Source of the DNA: an uncultured Alphaproteobacteria bacterium
GTDB taxonomy: Bacteria; Pseudomonadota; Alphaproteobacteria; Puniceispirillales; UBA1172
NCBI GenBank assembly: GCA_937952245.1
Contig: CALFYS010000002.1
Coordinates: forward strand, 1 to 64,000
Length of the DNA stretch: 64,000 nucleotides
Direction of reading: 5' to 3'
The position numbers and the translations under genes were made by a program. A model generated the notes under the pieces. That model ran no database searches. It was given only the letters and a program-made list of their open reading frames with translations, and was not told where the DNA came from. This document shows, in pieces, positions 25,836 through 34,719 of this stretch; within the stretch, counting starts at the first letter, position 1, and the number at the start of each line of letters is the position of its first letter.

Positions 25836-26264
25836 ATGACACGCGCCATCACATTCAGACCCCATCATTTTCTCTGCAGCCTTGGGTATCAGGGCAAAGG
25901 ATATGATGATGCGTTTACCGCCAATATGGACCATGTGGTGGCCGATGGGCTTCACCAAGAGGGCGGTGATGAGACGCTGATCACCGTGACCCGAGAAGCC
26001 GATGTCATCTGTGGCCCGTGCCCCCACCGCCGTGGTCAGGGCTGTGCCTCGCAAGAAAAAATTGATGGGCTTGATGCCCGCCACGCCGCTCGGCTTAATC
26101 TTGTGGATGGTGAGACGTTAACATGGGCGGAGGCCAAAACGCGGATCGCCGCTAAGGTTAAATCAGGGGATTTATTCGATCTCTGCAAAGGTTGCCAGTG
26201 GCTGGAATTGGGGCTGTGTGAAGACGCTTTGGCAAAGTTGATCAAGAGCAAAACCAGCGCATAA
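25836..26264 (+). CDS. DUF1284 protein
   Basis: 142 residues from ATG 25836, chosen because a GGTGGAGG Shine-Dalgarno ends 5 nt upstream; an in-frame GTG at 25824 overlaps that site. It opens with the family signature ITFRPHHFLCSLGYQGKGYD. Cys groups follow: VICGPCPHRRGQGC and LCKGCQWLELGLC. Seven or more Cys suggest a bound metal or Fe-S cluster. The family is widespread in Alphaproteobacteria and uncharacterised. It lies alone between the groESL terminator and the bioY terminator. Confidence 0.85.
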   Translation: MTRAITFRPHHFLCSLGYQGKGYDDAFTANMDHVVADGLHQEGGDETLITVTREADVICGPCPHRRGQGCASQEKIDGLDARHAARLNLVDGETLTWAEAKTRIAAKVKSGDLFDLCKGCQWLELGLCEDALAKLIKSKTSA

Positions 26265-26287
26265 AAAAGGGCGGGAAAACCCGCCCC
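26263..26287 (-). terminator. Intrinsic terminator of bioY (minus strand)
   Basis: Stem GGGCGGG (26269-26275) and CCCGCCC (26280-26286) with an AAAA loop. Read on the minus strand it is followed by six T. On the plus strand only three T follow, so it is weaker for the DUF1284 gene. Confidence 0.85.
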
Positions 26288-26307
26288 TTTCGAAGAAGGT
26301 GAAGGCT

Positions 26308-26901
26308 TTATTTCTTGCCCAAAAACTTCCAAGCCAAAGGCATCATCGCCGCCGCCAAGATCAATTTGGCAATATCAACACCAGCATAAGGGATAAAACC
26401 GATGGCCAATGTTTTGCTTGGGGTTGTGCCGATCATCAGACCCAGCCAAATCAACCCGGGAACATACAGAAGGATATTGCCTGCCAGCATCGCCAAGGCG
26501 GTGGAAACAGGATTGCGATCCCATCCCTTTTCCGCCAGATAACCCACCACAAAAGCGGCCGGAACAAAACCGTAGAGATAGCCTGCGGTTGGGCCAACCA
26601 AAGCAGGTGCGCTCGTGCCAAGCGCGAAAACGGGCGCGCCCATGGCGCCTTCAAGCAAATACGCGATAACCGCCAAAGCACCACGGCGTGACCCAAGAGC
26701 CATGCCCACCAGCAAGACACCAAAGGTCTGGCCTGTGGCGGGAACGGGGCTGCCGGCAACAGGAATAGCGATCTGTGCCGATAAGGCGATCAAAACTGAA
26801 CCTGCTAAAACAAGAAGAATATTATTGGTCAGTGACTGTTTACCACCACCAAGGACAGCAGAAGCGATGCTCTGCGACGGTGTCATTGAAAGAACGGACA
26901 T
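26308..26901 (-). CDS. bioY: Biotin transporter S component BioY
   Basis: 197 residues with about six helices. The BioY signatures are IPVAGSPVPATGQTFGVLLV, GSRRGALAVIAYLLEGAMG and GPTAGYLYGFVPAAFVVGYL. BioY binds biotin in the membrane. It works as the S component of an ECF transporter, and solitary BioY proteins can transport by themselves or share modules encoded elsewhere. No BioM or BioN gene is adjacent. The tail is basic (KFLGKK). Confidence 0.95.
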   Translation of the reverse strand: MSVLSMTPSQSIASAVLGGGKQSLTNNILLVLAGSVLIALSAQIAIPVAGSPVPATGQTFGVLLVGMALGSRRGALAVIAYLLEGAMGAPVFALGTSAPALVGPTAGYLYGFVPAAFVVGYLAEKGWDRNPVSTALAMLAGNILLYVPGLIWLGLMIGTTPSKTLAIGFIPYAGVDIAKLILAAAMMPLAWKFLGKK

Positions 26902-26950
26902 TAATTTTTTCCTGTTGAAAGTGATCTTTACGCCGCCATATTACGCCGCC

Positions 26951-29764
26951 TTAATCAGAAAGAAAAGAGGATACCGCATCAATCGCTTCAACAAGCCCGC
27001 AACGTTCGGCTTCAAGCCCCGGGGGAAAGGCGCTGAGCATCCGGCTGGGCAGGCGGCTATCCAAGACAACAAACACCCCGCGATCATCACCGCGGCGCAC
27101 CAAACGGCCAAAGGCTTGCCGCAATTTCATGCGGGTGGCGCGGTCTGACCATTGCTCACGGCCATAATGGGCGGCGCGGGCTTTGAACAGCATATCCGGC
27201 CGTGGCCATGGCACCCGATCAAAGATAATCAATTGCAAGGCTTGCCCCGGGACATCAATGCCATCGCGCACGGCATCTGTCCCTAATAGGCATGATTTGC
27301 GGTCTTCGCGGAACATCTGCAACAAGGTCTGCAAATTCATGGCATCCATATGCTGGGCGTAAAGCGGAATTTGGCTTTCATCCAATTTTTGCAACAAATG
27401 GGGGTAAACCGCTTTCAGGCGGCGGATGGCGGTGAATAACCCCAAAGCCCCACCGCCGCTTGCTTTCATCAAGGCGGCCATGGCGGCGGCGGTTTGATCG
27501 GTGTTCTCGCGGTCAAGATCACCAACAATCAATAATTTCGTCTGATTGGCATAATCAAATGGCGATGACACCGCCGACACCAACGCCGGTTGCGGCAGGT
27601 TGCTCGCGCCGGTCAATTGGCTGGCAAAGGCCCAATCTTCGGCAAGCGGCATTTCTTGGTCTCGGCTGGTGTGGTCGGTTAATGTGGCCGATGTAATGAC
27701 CGTGCCATGGCTTGGGGCTAAGACGGTTCGGCTGAACGGCTCACCGGGGTCAAGGTAATGGCGGTGCAGCCCAATATCGACATCCTCACCATTGCGGCGG
27801 GTGGCCTCCATCCAATCAATAAACCCTGAACGGCCTTCGGGGCTCGGCGGATGGGTGATGTCTTCCAACAATTGCCGCCATGATGCCAGCGGGCCATTGG
27901 CGCGCCGCAATAAACCTCTGGCGGCGCCTTCAAGACGGTTGCGGCTGGCGGTATCCAAATCATCGGCTTGATCCACCAGCATTTTATGGATGGTTTTGGC
28001 CAAGCGTTCTAAAGGCGTTGCAATATCACGCAACGCATCCGCCAGCCCCAAGGCCATGACCGATAGATTTTCATCAAGGGGGTAAAGCCCCACTTCGAGG
28101 TTATAAAGGCTTTCAGGGGAGGACACGCGCTCATAAATCACATTGCGGGCGGCGTAAAGAAACTGTTCCACCGGGCCTTCTGGCGCGGCTTCTGATAAGC
28201 GTTGCCGCCATCCCGTGGCGGGCAGCACACGTGCCGCTTCCATCGCTTGGTCCAAATCAGTCATCGCCGCGTCATCAAAGGCCAGAATATCTTCAAGGCG
28301 GCGTTTTAATCCTCTGGCGCGGCTTCTTCGGTTGCCGTCTTGCCCTCTGATCCAGCGGCGCAAATCAGCAGCCTCTCCGCCACTGAAACAAGTGGAAAAG
28401 GCGCTGTCGGCGGCATCAAAAACGTGATGCCCCTCATCAAAAATATAACGGGTGGGTGGGGGTGAGCCTGACGACCCCGGCACAAGCGAGGCCATGGCCG
28501 CCCCGATCATGACCAGCGCATGATTGGCGACCACAATATCCGCCCGCCGTGATTTTTGCCGTGATTTTTCAACAAAGCATTTCTGGAAATGCCGGCACGC
28601 GCTGTGGATACATTCGCCGCGCCGATCCGCCAGCCCAATGGTCGGCCCTTGTCCCAAAAGATCAATCAGCCACGCCGGAAAACCGCTGCCGGTTAAATCG
28701 CCATCCGAATTCGCCTCCGCCCAGCGTGCCATTAACCCCAGCGCGGGGGCAAGGCGCGGCGTTGCCGGCACCGAAGACAAGGCATCTTCTAAATTCAGAA
28801 GGCAAAGATAATTTTCACGGCCTTTGCGGATCACCACTTTGGCGTCGCGTTCAGCACGGTCAGGATAAAACCGCGCCATTTCTTCCGCCACTTGATGTTG
28901 CAACCCGCGGGTATAGGTGGAGACCCACACCGGGGCTTTGTTTTCTTCAGCCCAAAGCGTTGCTGGCGCCAGATAGCCCAAGGTTTTGCCTGTGCCTGTT
29001 CCGGCTTCGGCCAAGACGACGGTGGGGTTGTCTTCCCCTGAAGGCGTGCTGAAAGCAGGCACTAAACTGGCGGCATAGGCTTTTTGCCCGGGTCTGATTT
29101 CCGCCCCTTTGCCCAGCATGGTCTTGAGCCGCCTTTCGGTTTGATCAATGCTGATGGGAAATGCCCCGGGTTCAGGGTCAGGGCCATATTCAGGGTTTTC
29201 AGGCAAACGAAACCAGATGGATGCCCCCCGTGGGTCTGGCGGCTGTTCTGGCGGCATGGGGCGATCCAGCGCCGCCAAAACAGATGGCGCCCATCCCCAA
29301 CCGCCATTCGCCATCATCGCGGCGATACCCGCGGCGTGATCCTTGGCACGGTCAGGCAGGCGTTGCAATTCCAACAGCATTTTCTCAGCGGCTTGCGGGA
29401 TTAATAACGCGTGGTCTTCATCGCCGCCGCTGGTATCCAAGCCCAACACATCAGCAATGCCTCTTGCGGTGGGCAGGCCAAATTGCGCGGGGCGGGTAAA
29501 GGCGAACAGCTCCAGAAGATCAAGCCCTTCCAGCCCGCCTAATACTGAGGATTGAGCGTTTGATGCTTCCAGCCCCAATCGCCCTGCTGTCCATTTGCGA
29601 TGGCAGAAAAACACCGGCCGATGATCAATCCTTTCACGGGCGGCGGATTTGCTGAGCCGTTCTATATCGCCATCGGTGCCAATCCAGATGACATCACGCG
29701 CGGTGGGCATGACGACAGGCAATAATGGCAATCGAGGCGGTGGCGGGGGTGACTGATCGGACAT
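26951..29764 (-). CDS. DinG/XPD-like ATP-dependent DNA helicase
   Basis: 937 residues from ATG 29764, which has a GGAG Shine-Dalgarno; the frame stays open to 29887 but that part runs into the divergent leader. Walker A is LAEAGTGTGKTLGYLAPA. The DEAH-type box reads YIFDEGHHVFDAADSAF. A four-Cys Fe-S cluster region lies between them (NYLCLLNL, then ECIHSACRHFQKC). Late motifs include GLFTAIRRL, LLGTDAVRDGIDVPG and RQAFGRLVRRGDD. It is an SF2 helicase of the Fe-S family acting on damaged or structured DNA. An N-terminal region of about 250 residues precedes the helicase core, as in alphaproteobacterial members; its motifs are not recognised. Confidence 0.9.
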   Translation of the reverse strand: MSDQSPPPPPRLPLLPVVMPTARDVIWIGTDGDIERLSKSAARERIDHRPVFFCHRKWTAGRLGLEASNAQSSVLGGLEGLDLLELFAFTRPAQFGLPTARGIADVLGLDTSGGDEDHALLIPQAAEKMLLELQRLPDRAKDHAAGIAAMMANGGWGWAPSVLAALDRPMPPEQPPDPRGASIWFRLPENPEYGPDPEPGAFPISIDQTERRLKTMLGKGAEIRPGQKAYAASLVPAFSTPSGEDNPTVVLAEAGTGTGKTLGYLAPATLWAEENKAPVWVSTYTRGLQHQVAEEMARFYPDRAERDAKVVIRKGRENYLCLLNLEDALSSVPATPRLAPALGLMARWAEANSDGDLTGSGFPAWLIDLLGQGPTIGLADRRGECIHSACRHFQKCFVEKSRQKSRRADIVVANHALVMIGAAMASLVPGSSGSPPPTRYIFDEGHHVFDAADSAFSTCFSGGEAADLRRWIRGQDGNRRSRARGLKRRLEDILAFDDAAMTDLDQAMEAARVLPATGWRQRLSEAAPEGPVEQFLYAARNVIYERVSSPESLYNLEVGLYPLDENLSVMALGLADALRDIATPLERLAKTIHKMLVDQADDLDTASRNRLEGAARGLLRRANGPLASWRQLLEDITHPPSPEGRSGFIDWMEATRRNGEDVDIGLHRHYLDPGEPFSRTVLAPSHGTVITSATLTDHTSRDQEMPLAEDWAFASQLTGASNLPQPALVSAVSSPFDYANQTKLLIVGDLDRENTDQTAAAMAALMKASGGGALGLFTAIRRLKAVYPHLLQKLDESQIPLYAQHMDAMNLQTLLQMFREDRKSCLLGTDAVRDGIDVPGQALQLIIFDRVPWPRPDMLFKARAAHYGREQWSDRATRMKLRQAFGRLVRRGDDRGVFVVLDSRLPSRMLSAFPPGLEAERCGLVEAIDAVSSFLSD

Positions 29765-29908
29765 AATCTCCGTTTTATCCTCTTTATAAAAACTTGACCA
29801 GATGGCAGTTGGCCAAAGATGAAGAAAACACCGCCAGATATTGACGCCAGCCGCCGCCCGCCATATGGTGCGGCAAGTTTTGACCATTCATCTTTCCATT
29901 TGGGGCTT

Positions 29909-31543
29909 ATGATGACCGCTGCAACGATAACCGCTGATCTGCTTGATAACGCTAAAGCATGGCCTTTTGCTGAGGCTAAATTGCTGGCGGCTCGCCTTGA
30001 GAAAATGAAACTCACCCCCAGCGCGGAACGCCCGGTTTTATTTGAAACAGGCTATGGGCCGTCTGGCTTGCCGCATATTGGCACGTTTGGGGAAGTGGTG
30101 CGGACATCCATGGTGCGCCATGCCTATGAAACCCTGACGGGGCATCCGACACGTCTGATCTGTTTTTCAGATGACATGGATGGGTTGCGGAAAGTGCCTG
30201 ATAACATCCCTAATCAGGAGTTGATCGCTCAACATTTGGGCAAAGCGCTGACCGATGTGCCGGATCCATTTGGCACCCATGACAGTTTTGGCGCGCATAA
30301 CAACGCCCGCTTGCAAGGCTTCCTTGATGGCTTTGGTTTTGATTATGATTTCTTTTCCGCCACCGCCTGCTATCAATCGGGCCAGTTTGATGACGCGCTG
30401 TTGAATATCCTGAAAAATTATGACGCGGTGACCAATGTTGTGCTGCCCACTTTGGGCGAAGAACGCCGCGCCACCTACAGCCCCTTTATGCCGGTCTGCC
30501 CCGAGACAAGAGAAGTCTTGCAGGCGGAGATCACCGGCCATGACGCGGCGGCGGGCAAGGTTGAATATCGTGACCCTCGTGATGGTTCGATCCGAGAAAC
30601 ACTGGTCACAGGTGGGGCGTGTAAATTGCAATGGAAATGCGATTGGGCGATGCGCTGGTATGCCCTTGGCGTGGACTATGAGATGAGCGGCAAGGATTTG
30701 AGCGAGTCGGTTAAACTGTCATCCAAGATCACGCGGATCATGGGCGGCACCCCGCCGGAAGGCATTTCTTATGAATTGTTCCTTGATCAGAATGGTGAGA
30801 AAATCTCAAAATCCAAAGGCAATGGCTTGAGCGTAGAAGAATGGCTCACCTATGGCACAGAAGAAGCCTTATCCTTGTTCATGTATAATCAGCCGAAACG
30901 CGCCAAGCGTTTGTTCTTTGATGTCGTGCCCAAAATGGTTGATGAATATTTCAGCCATTTGGAAAAATACGATGCCGCCGAAGATGGCGCGAAAATTGAT
31001 AACCCTGTTTGGCATATCCATCAGGGGCATCCGCCCCAAGAAACAGTGCCTGTTGGGTTTTCTTTATTGCTGAATTTGGCCGGTGTTTGTCAGGCGGAAA
31101 CATCGGAAGTGATTTGGGGCTATTTAACGCAATACAGCCCCGGGACATCGCCTGAAACCCATCCGAAATTGGCCTCGCTGGTGGATTACGCGGTGGCCTA
31201 TTACAGGGATCGGGTGCATCCGTTTAAAACATATCGCGCGCCCACCCCAGAAGAGGTTGAGCATTTGACCGCGCTTTCTTCCGCGTTGGCGGCATTGGAT
31301 GATGACGCGGCGGCGGAAGACATTCAATCGGCTGTATTCGCCATTGGTAAAGACGCGGGGTATGAGCCGTTGCGCGATTGGTTTGCTTGCCTTTATCAAG
31401 TCCTGCTTGGCCAGAATGAAGGCCCGCGCATGGGGTCTTTCATTAAATTATACGGCGTTGATGAAACCCGCAAATTGGTGGCGGATGCCATTGACGGCAC
31501 GTTAAGCCAAGGCCAAGCTGAAACCGCTCAGGAGTCCTCTTGA
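29909..31543 (+). CDS. lysS: Class I lysyl-tRNA synthetase
   Basis: 544 residues from ATG 29909 (ATG 29912 follows directly); upstream codons to 29819 are open but overlap the divergent leader. It is a class I enzyme: the HIGH-type motif is PHIGT (H56), and KISKSKGNG (K298) is the KMSKS motif. GYGPSGLPHIGTFGEVVRTS and FMYNQPKRAKRLFFDVVP are typical of LysK. This form replaces the class II LysRS in archaea, spirochaetes and most Alphaproteobacteria. It charges tRNA-Lys in the cytoplasm. Its stop overlaps the pyrD TTG start (TTGA), so the two genes are translationally coupled. Confidence 0.95.
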   Translation: MMTAATITADLLDNAKAWPFAEAKLLAARLEKMKLTPSAERPVLFETGYGPSGLPHIGTFGEVVRTSMVRHAYETLTGHPTRLICFSDDMDGLRKVPDNIPNQELIAQHLGKALTDVPDPFGTHDSFGAHNNARLQGFLDGFGFDYDFFSATACYQSGQFDDALLNILKNYDAVTNVVLPTLGEERRATYSPFMPVCPETREVLQAEITGHDAAAGKVEYRDPRDGSIRETLVTGGACKLQWKCDWAMRWYALGVDYEMSGKDLSESVKLSSKITRIMGGTPPEGISYELFLDQNGEKISKSKGNGLSVEEWLTYGTEEALSLFMYNQPKRAKRLFFDVVPKMVDEYFSHLEKYDAAEDGAKIDNPVWHIHQGHPPQETVPVGFSLLLNLAGVCQAETSEVIWGYLTQYSPGTSPETHPKLASLVDYAVAYYRDRVHPFKTYRAPTPEEVEHLTALSSALAALDDDAAAEDIQSAVFAIGKDAGYEPLRDWFACLYQVLLGQNEGPRMGSFIKLYGVDETRKLVADAIDGTLSQGQAETAQESS

Positions 31544-32646
31544 TCTGGTCAGCCGCATCACAGCTTGCCCGTCTTTTGCCTGGTGAGGCCGCGCATCGGC
31601 TGGCGGTCAAAACCCTTGATTACGGCATTGCCCCGAAAACAGATAACGGCGGCTATGGCCAGTTGTTCAACCGCAATATCGCGGGGATTGATTTCATCAA
31701 CCCCCTTGGTCTTGCCGCGGGGTTTGATAAAAACGCCGAAGCCATCAAAGGCGCATTGGGCCTTGGCTTTGGGTTCACCGAAGTCGGCACGATCACCCCA
31801 AAACCCCAGCCGGGCAATCCTAAACCAAGGGTGTTCCGCTTGCCTGAAGATGGCGCGGTGATCAACCGCTATGGCTTCAATAATGAGGGCATGGTCGCGG
31901 CGGGCAAACGCCTTGCCGCTTATCGTCACAATCCTGTTCAAGGGGTTGTTGGCGTTAATATTGGCGCCAATAAAGACAGCAGTGATCGGGTTGCTGATTA
32001 TCACGCCACCGCCCTGCATCTGGCCGCCCATGCTGATTATATGACGGTGAATGTCTCTTCCCCCAACACCCCGGGGTTGCGCGGGTTGCAAGAACCGCAG
32101 TTTTTAAAAGAAGTGATCAATGCCGCTTTATCCGGCATGGCAGAAGCAGGCGCAATCCGTCCCTTGATGCTTAAGATTGCCCCTGATCTTGATGAATCAG
32201 GCTTGATCGCGGCGTTGGATACAGCGTTGGAAGAAGGCTGCAGTGGTATTATTATCGCCAACACCACCATCAGCCGCCCCGAAGGGCTGATCAATCCGGC
32301 GAAAGATGAAACAGGGGGGCTTTCAGGCGCGCCGGTTTTTGCTTTATCGAATCAGATGCTGCATCGTGCTGCCAGCCATCTGATGGCCGAAGGCCAGTTT
32401 CAAGCCTTGCCTATTATCGCGGTGGGCGGGGTCTCCTCTGCCGAAACAGCGTGGATTAAATTAAGATTAGGGGCATCTTTGGTGCAATGCTACACCAGCC
32501 TTGCGCTTCAAGGCCCGTTGTTGCCGCAAATGATCCTTGATGGTCTTGCCCAAAAAATGAAAAGCGAAGGGCTGACCAGCATGGCTGATCTGCCGCCACC
32601 TGTGCGCGATATGGACGATGCCTTTAAGGGTTTTGATCAGGGCTAA
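31540..32646 (+). CDS. pyrD: Dihydroorotate dehydrogenase, class 2
   Basis: 368 residues. The class 2, quinone-linked enzyme is recognised by its N-terminal membrane helix region (AASQLARLLPGEAAHRLAVK), the FMN-site NPLGLAAGFDKNAEAI, NRYGFNNEGM, the catalytic-Ser loop VNVSSPNTPGLRGLQ, and IIIANTTISRP. It oxidises dihydroorotate to orotate in pyrimidine synthesis. The start is TTG 31540, overlapping the lysS stop, with AGGAG 5 nt upstream. The last 23 bp overlap the 3' end of a ribbon-helix-helix gene on the other strand. Confidence 0.96.
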   Translation: MIWSAASQLARLLPGEAAHRLAVKTLDYGIAPKTDNGGYGQLFNRNIAGIDFINPLGLAAGFDKNAEAIKGALGLGFGFTEVGTITPKPQPGNPKPRVFRLPEDGAVINRYGFNNEGMVAAGKRLAAYRHNPVQGVVGVNIGANKDSSDRVADYHATALHLAAHADYMTVNVSSPNTPGLRGLQEPQFLKEVINAALSGMAEAGAIRPLMLKIAPDLDESGLIAALDTALEEGCSGIIIANTTISRPEGLINPAKDETGGLSGAPVFALSNQMLHRAASHLMAEGQFQALPIIAVGGVSSAETAWIKLRLGASLVQCYTSLALQGPLLPQMILDGLAQKMKSEGLTSMADLPPPVRDMDDAFKGFDQG

Positions 32647-33058
32647 GATTGCGGATTTTTTCCAAAGCCATGTAAAATGGTGATGGAAAGGTCATGGGCG
32701 TTTCTGCCATCTCGCCATCATGAATGGGTTGCAGCGATGCGCCTTGGCCGCGATTGGCATTAATCAGCACGCTGATGTAACGAATGACCGAAGGCAAGCT
32801 GAACCTTTTATCGCGATATTCATCAATCTTGGAGCAAAGCTCATCAATCGTGATGTTTTCATTGGCGGAAAGCTGGTCAATTTCAGCCCAAATATAAGAT
32901 TCGATGGATAAAGATGTCCGCTTGCCATTGATATAGACATTGCGCTTTTCGCGTTCCATAGGGCTTTGTTGCGCCATGCTTTCAGCATCTTGATGCGCGT
33001 GATTGGGCATGGAGCTTTCAAACGTGGTTTTTAATTGTGTGTCTTCTGGCATGATCAT
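32624..33058 (-). CDS. Ribbon-helix-helix domain regulator
   Basis: 144 residues (ATG 33058; ATG 33052 possible). The central part (about 40-105) fits the RHH_4 domain of Alphaproteobacteria: KRNVYINGKRTSLSIESYIW as the beta-strand and first helix, then AEIDQLSANENITIDELCSK and SLPSVIRYISVL. The first 35 residues are polar, and the tail is poorly structured. It is probably a DNA-binding repressor; its target is unknown. Two identical palindromes lie upstream of it and could be autoregulatory sites. Its 3' end overlaps pyrD tail to tail by 23 bp. Confidence 0.8.
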   Translation of the reverse strand: MIMPEDTQLKTTFESSMPNHAHQDAESMAQQSPMEREKRNVYINGKRTSLSIESYIWAEIDQLSANENITIDELCSKIDEYRDKRFSLPSVIRYISVLINANRGQGASLQPIHDGEMAETPMTFPSPFYMALEKIRNLSPDQNP

Positions 33059-33110
33059 TGTTTCAACGTCTTTATTTGACCCAATTCATTTAACGATGTG
33101 AAAATGAATA

Positions 33111-33152
33111 ATCCTTAAGGCAGGTCATGACCCTAAAAGCGCATCCTTAAGG
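33111..33152. promoter_or_regulatory. Two identical palindromes, possible RHH operator
   Basis: ATCCTTAAGG occurs at 33111-33120 and again at 33143-33152. The core CCTTAAGG is a perfect palindrome. The start-to-start distance of 32 bp is about three helical turns, so both copies face the same side of DNA. They lie 53-94 bp upstream of the ribbon-helix-helix start. Ribbon-helix-helix dimers commonly bind tandem short palindromes; autoregulation is inferred. Confidence 0.4.
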
Positions 33153-33202
33153 ACTTCATCTGATTCATTCTACCCTTATGGATTTATCTTTGGCATTGCC
33201 TA

Positions 33203-33220
33203 TAGGGTTGATTCACCCTA
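33203..33220. repeat. Perfect inverted repeat TAGGGT-N6-ACCCTA
   Basis: Six-bp arms TAGGGT (33203-33208) and ACCCTA (33215-33220) around TGATTC. No T-run follows. It may be an operator for either divergent gene. Confidence 0.4.
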
Positions 33221-33343
33221 CCCAAAAGGATAGGTTTTTGCACAAAACACCCCAAAATCCCCCAAAAATCCCCTTGATTTTGCCCCTTTTTCGCGGGTTT
33301 GGGCAGGAACACAAGCTACGGGCTTAGGTTTGCAAGTTCTGAC

Positions 33344-33372
33344 TTGACGTCAGGCGTTCAAGGCGTTAAACC
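33344..33372 (+). promoter_or_regulatory. Putative rpmB promoter
   Basis: TTGACG (33344-33349), a 17-nt spacer and TAAACC (33367-33372). The -35 is good and the -10 is weak. It is 52 bp upstream of the rpmB ATG. Confidence 0.4.
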
Positions 33373-33424
33373 CATCACCTGTCGCGGGAAAACCGCTAAT
33401 TTAAGAGATTAAAGGATTAAGGCT

Positions 33425-33712
33425 ATGGCTCGTCGCTGTGAACTTACTGGTAAAGGCGTGATGACTGGCAATAATGTCAGCCATGCGAACAACCGTACCC
33501 GCCGCCGTTTTCTGCCTAACCTGCAGCAAGCATCGATGCTGAGCGAAACCTTGGGCAAGACCATTTCCCTGCGTGTTTCTGCATCCGCGATCCGCACTGT
33601 TGAAAAGACAGGCGGGATTGATGCTTATTTGTTGAAAGCAAAAGACGCTGATTTAGGGCGTAACGCTCTGGCGTTTAAAAAGGCGATCAAGGCGGCACAG
33701 GCCAGCGCTTAA
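33425..33712 (+). CDS. rpmB: 50S ribosomal protein L28
   Basis: 95 residues, the longer L28 form common in Alphaproteobacteria. The start [20 protein letters not shown] and [12 protein letters not shown] are diagnostic. It binds 23S rRNA in the large subunit. It is monocistronic: its own promoter is upstream and an intrinsic terminator follows 20 bp after the stop. The single Cys in the start segment is common in the family and gives no evidence of a zinc site. Confidence 0.97.
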   Translation: MARRCELTGKGVMTGNNVSHANNRTRRRFLPNLQQASMLSETLGKTISLRVSASAIRTVEKTGGIDAYLLKAKDADLGRNALAFKKAIKAAQASA

Positions 33713-33732
33713 TTGATCTGGACCGCCGTGAG

Positions 33733-33758
33733 AACCACCTCTTTTGAGGTGGTTTTTT
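33733..33758 (+). terminator. Intrinsic terminator of rpmB
   Basis: Nine-bp stem AACCACCTC (33733-33741) and GAGGTGGTT (33746-33754), TTTT loop, and a run of six T (33753-33758). Confidence 0.93.
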
Positions 33759-33788
33759 ATTGCGGTAAACTATTTGTGGCTTAGGGTT

Positions 33789-34637
33789 ATGGCGCGCAAC
33801 CGTTCCATTATTGTTCAGGTTTTATCACTCTTGATGGCCAGCCTTGTTTCGGCTTGCGGCGTGTCGATCAAGCCTTTGGATAAGCCGCCGCAATTGGTCA
33901 CCGCCCCTGAATATATCCGCATCAAATTTGATCGTGTCACCAACCAACCGGTGTTGAATTTAATTTCAACAGCGGCGATGGATGAGCGCGCGGAGCGCCT
34001 TTTGCAAGATGCCCTTGAAGGCTATAAAGCCATGGGTTTTCAACAGGTTACCGCACCATCTGACCGCCGTTTGGCACGGCTTAATCGGATCTTTAATCGC
34101 GTCCATCGCTATTCCCATTTAAAAGACAGCCCCATCAAAATTGTCTTGATCGAGAACCCTATTTTTCAGGCTTATACCTTTGGCGGTGGCGCGGTTGTGT
34201 TTTACACCGGGCTGACCGAGGCGTTAAATGATGATCAATTGGCGGCGGTGATTGGCCATGAAATTGCCCATATCGCGGCCAATCATATCGCCGAAGAAGC
34301 CAGCCGTTCTTTGGTCAATACGGATACCGGATTTTGGACGCCTCATCTGACAGGGTTTTATGCCCTTAATGCCGAAATGGAAGCCGATCAAATTGGCTTG
34401 GTTTACGCGGCTTTGGCGGGGTATTCGCCGGATGCCAGCGTGACCTTCTGGGCAGAGCAATCTGAACATCAAGGCCATGATCTGCTCAACCCTTTTGCCG
34501 ATAGCCACCCGACCTATGAGGACCGGGCAAAATACCTGCAAGAAAACGCCGATAAATTATCAACTTTGCCCACAAATTTATCAGAAGAAAAACGCCAAGA
34601 ATTGATGCTGTGCAACCCAATCTATTGCAAGCAATAA
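33789..34637 (+). CDS. M48-family zinc metalloprotease, lipoprotein
   Basis: 282 residues from ATG 33789; the frame is open back to 33744 but that overlaps the rpmB terminator. The N-terminal signal ends in a lipobox-like LVSAC, so it is probably anchored to a membrane facing the periplasm. Zinc site: HEIAH (H157, E158, H161) in AAVIGHEIAHIAANH, with the third ligand in NAEMEADQIGL. Short peptidases of this kind (BepA/LoiP-like) degrade or help mature outer-membrane proteins. The TPS locus starts 82 bp downstream on the same strand. A role in quality control of the large exported proteins is possible but only inferred. Confidence 0.87.
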   Translation: MARNRSIIVQVLSLLMASLVSACGVSIKPLDKPPQLVTAPEYIRIKFDRVTNQPVLNLISTAAMDERAERLLQDALEGYKAMGFQQVTAPSDRRLARLNRIFNRVHRYSHLKDSPIKIVLIENPIFQAYTFGGGAVVFYTGLTEALNDDQLAAVIGHEIAHIAANHIAEEASRSLVNTDTGFWTPHLTGFYALNAEMEADQIGLVYAALAGYSPDASVTFWAEQSEHQGHDLLNPFADSHPTYEDRAKYLQENADKLSTLPTNLSEEKRQELMLCNPIYCKQ

Positions 34638-34674
34638 AGTGAATTGAATCAATGTCATTGCGCGCATAAATCAT

Positions 34675-34703
34675 TTGCACCGATTCGCAAAAATTTATAT
34701 ATT
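34675..34703 (+). promoter_or_regulatory. Putative promoter of the two-partner secretion locus
   Basis: TTGCAC (34675-34680), 17-nt spacer, TATATT (34698-34703), in a markedly A/T-rich stretch. Transcription would begin near 34710, consistent with translation from TTG 34720 or TTG 34738. Confidence 0.5.
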
Positions 34704-34719
34704 ATATTTTGCTTATTAA

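Larger units (their letters stand above)
33059..33424. other. 366-bp intergenic region between the RHH gene and rpmB
   Basis: No gene is visible. It holds two copies of the palindrome ATCCTTAAGG, the inverted repeat TAGGGT-N6-ACCCTA, a C/A-rich then G-rich stretch (about 33235-33310) without a clean hairpin, and a probable rpmB promoter. It must carry the promoters of both divergent genes. Confidence 0.7.

Noticed and set aside
29765..29908. N-terminal extensions of the helicase (to 29887) and of lysS (from 29819)
   Set aside because: The two extensions overlap each other on opposite strands, have no family similarity, and better starts with Shine-Dalgarno support or family fit exist at 29764 and 29909.
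33744..33788. Upstream extension of the M48 protease frame
   Set aside because: It starts at a TTG inside the rpmB terminator hairpin; ATG 33789 gives a proper lipoprotein signal.
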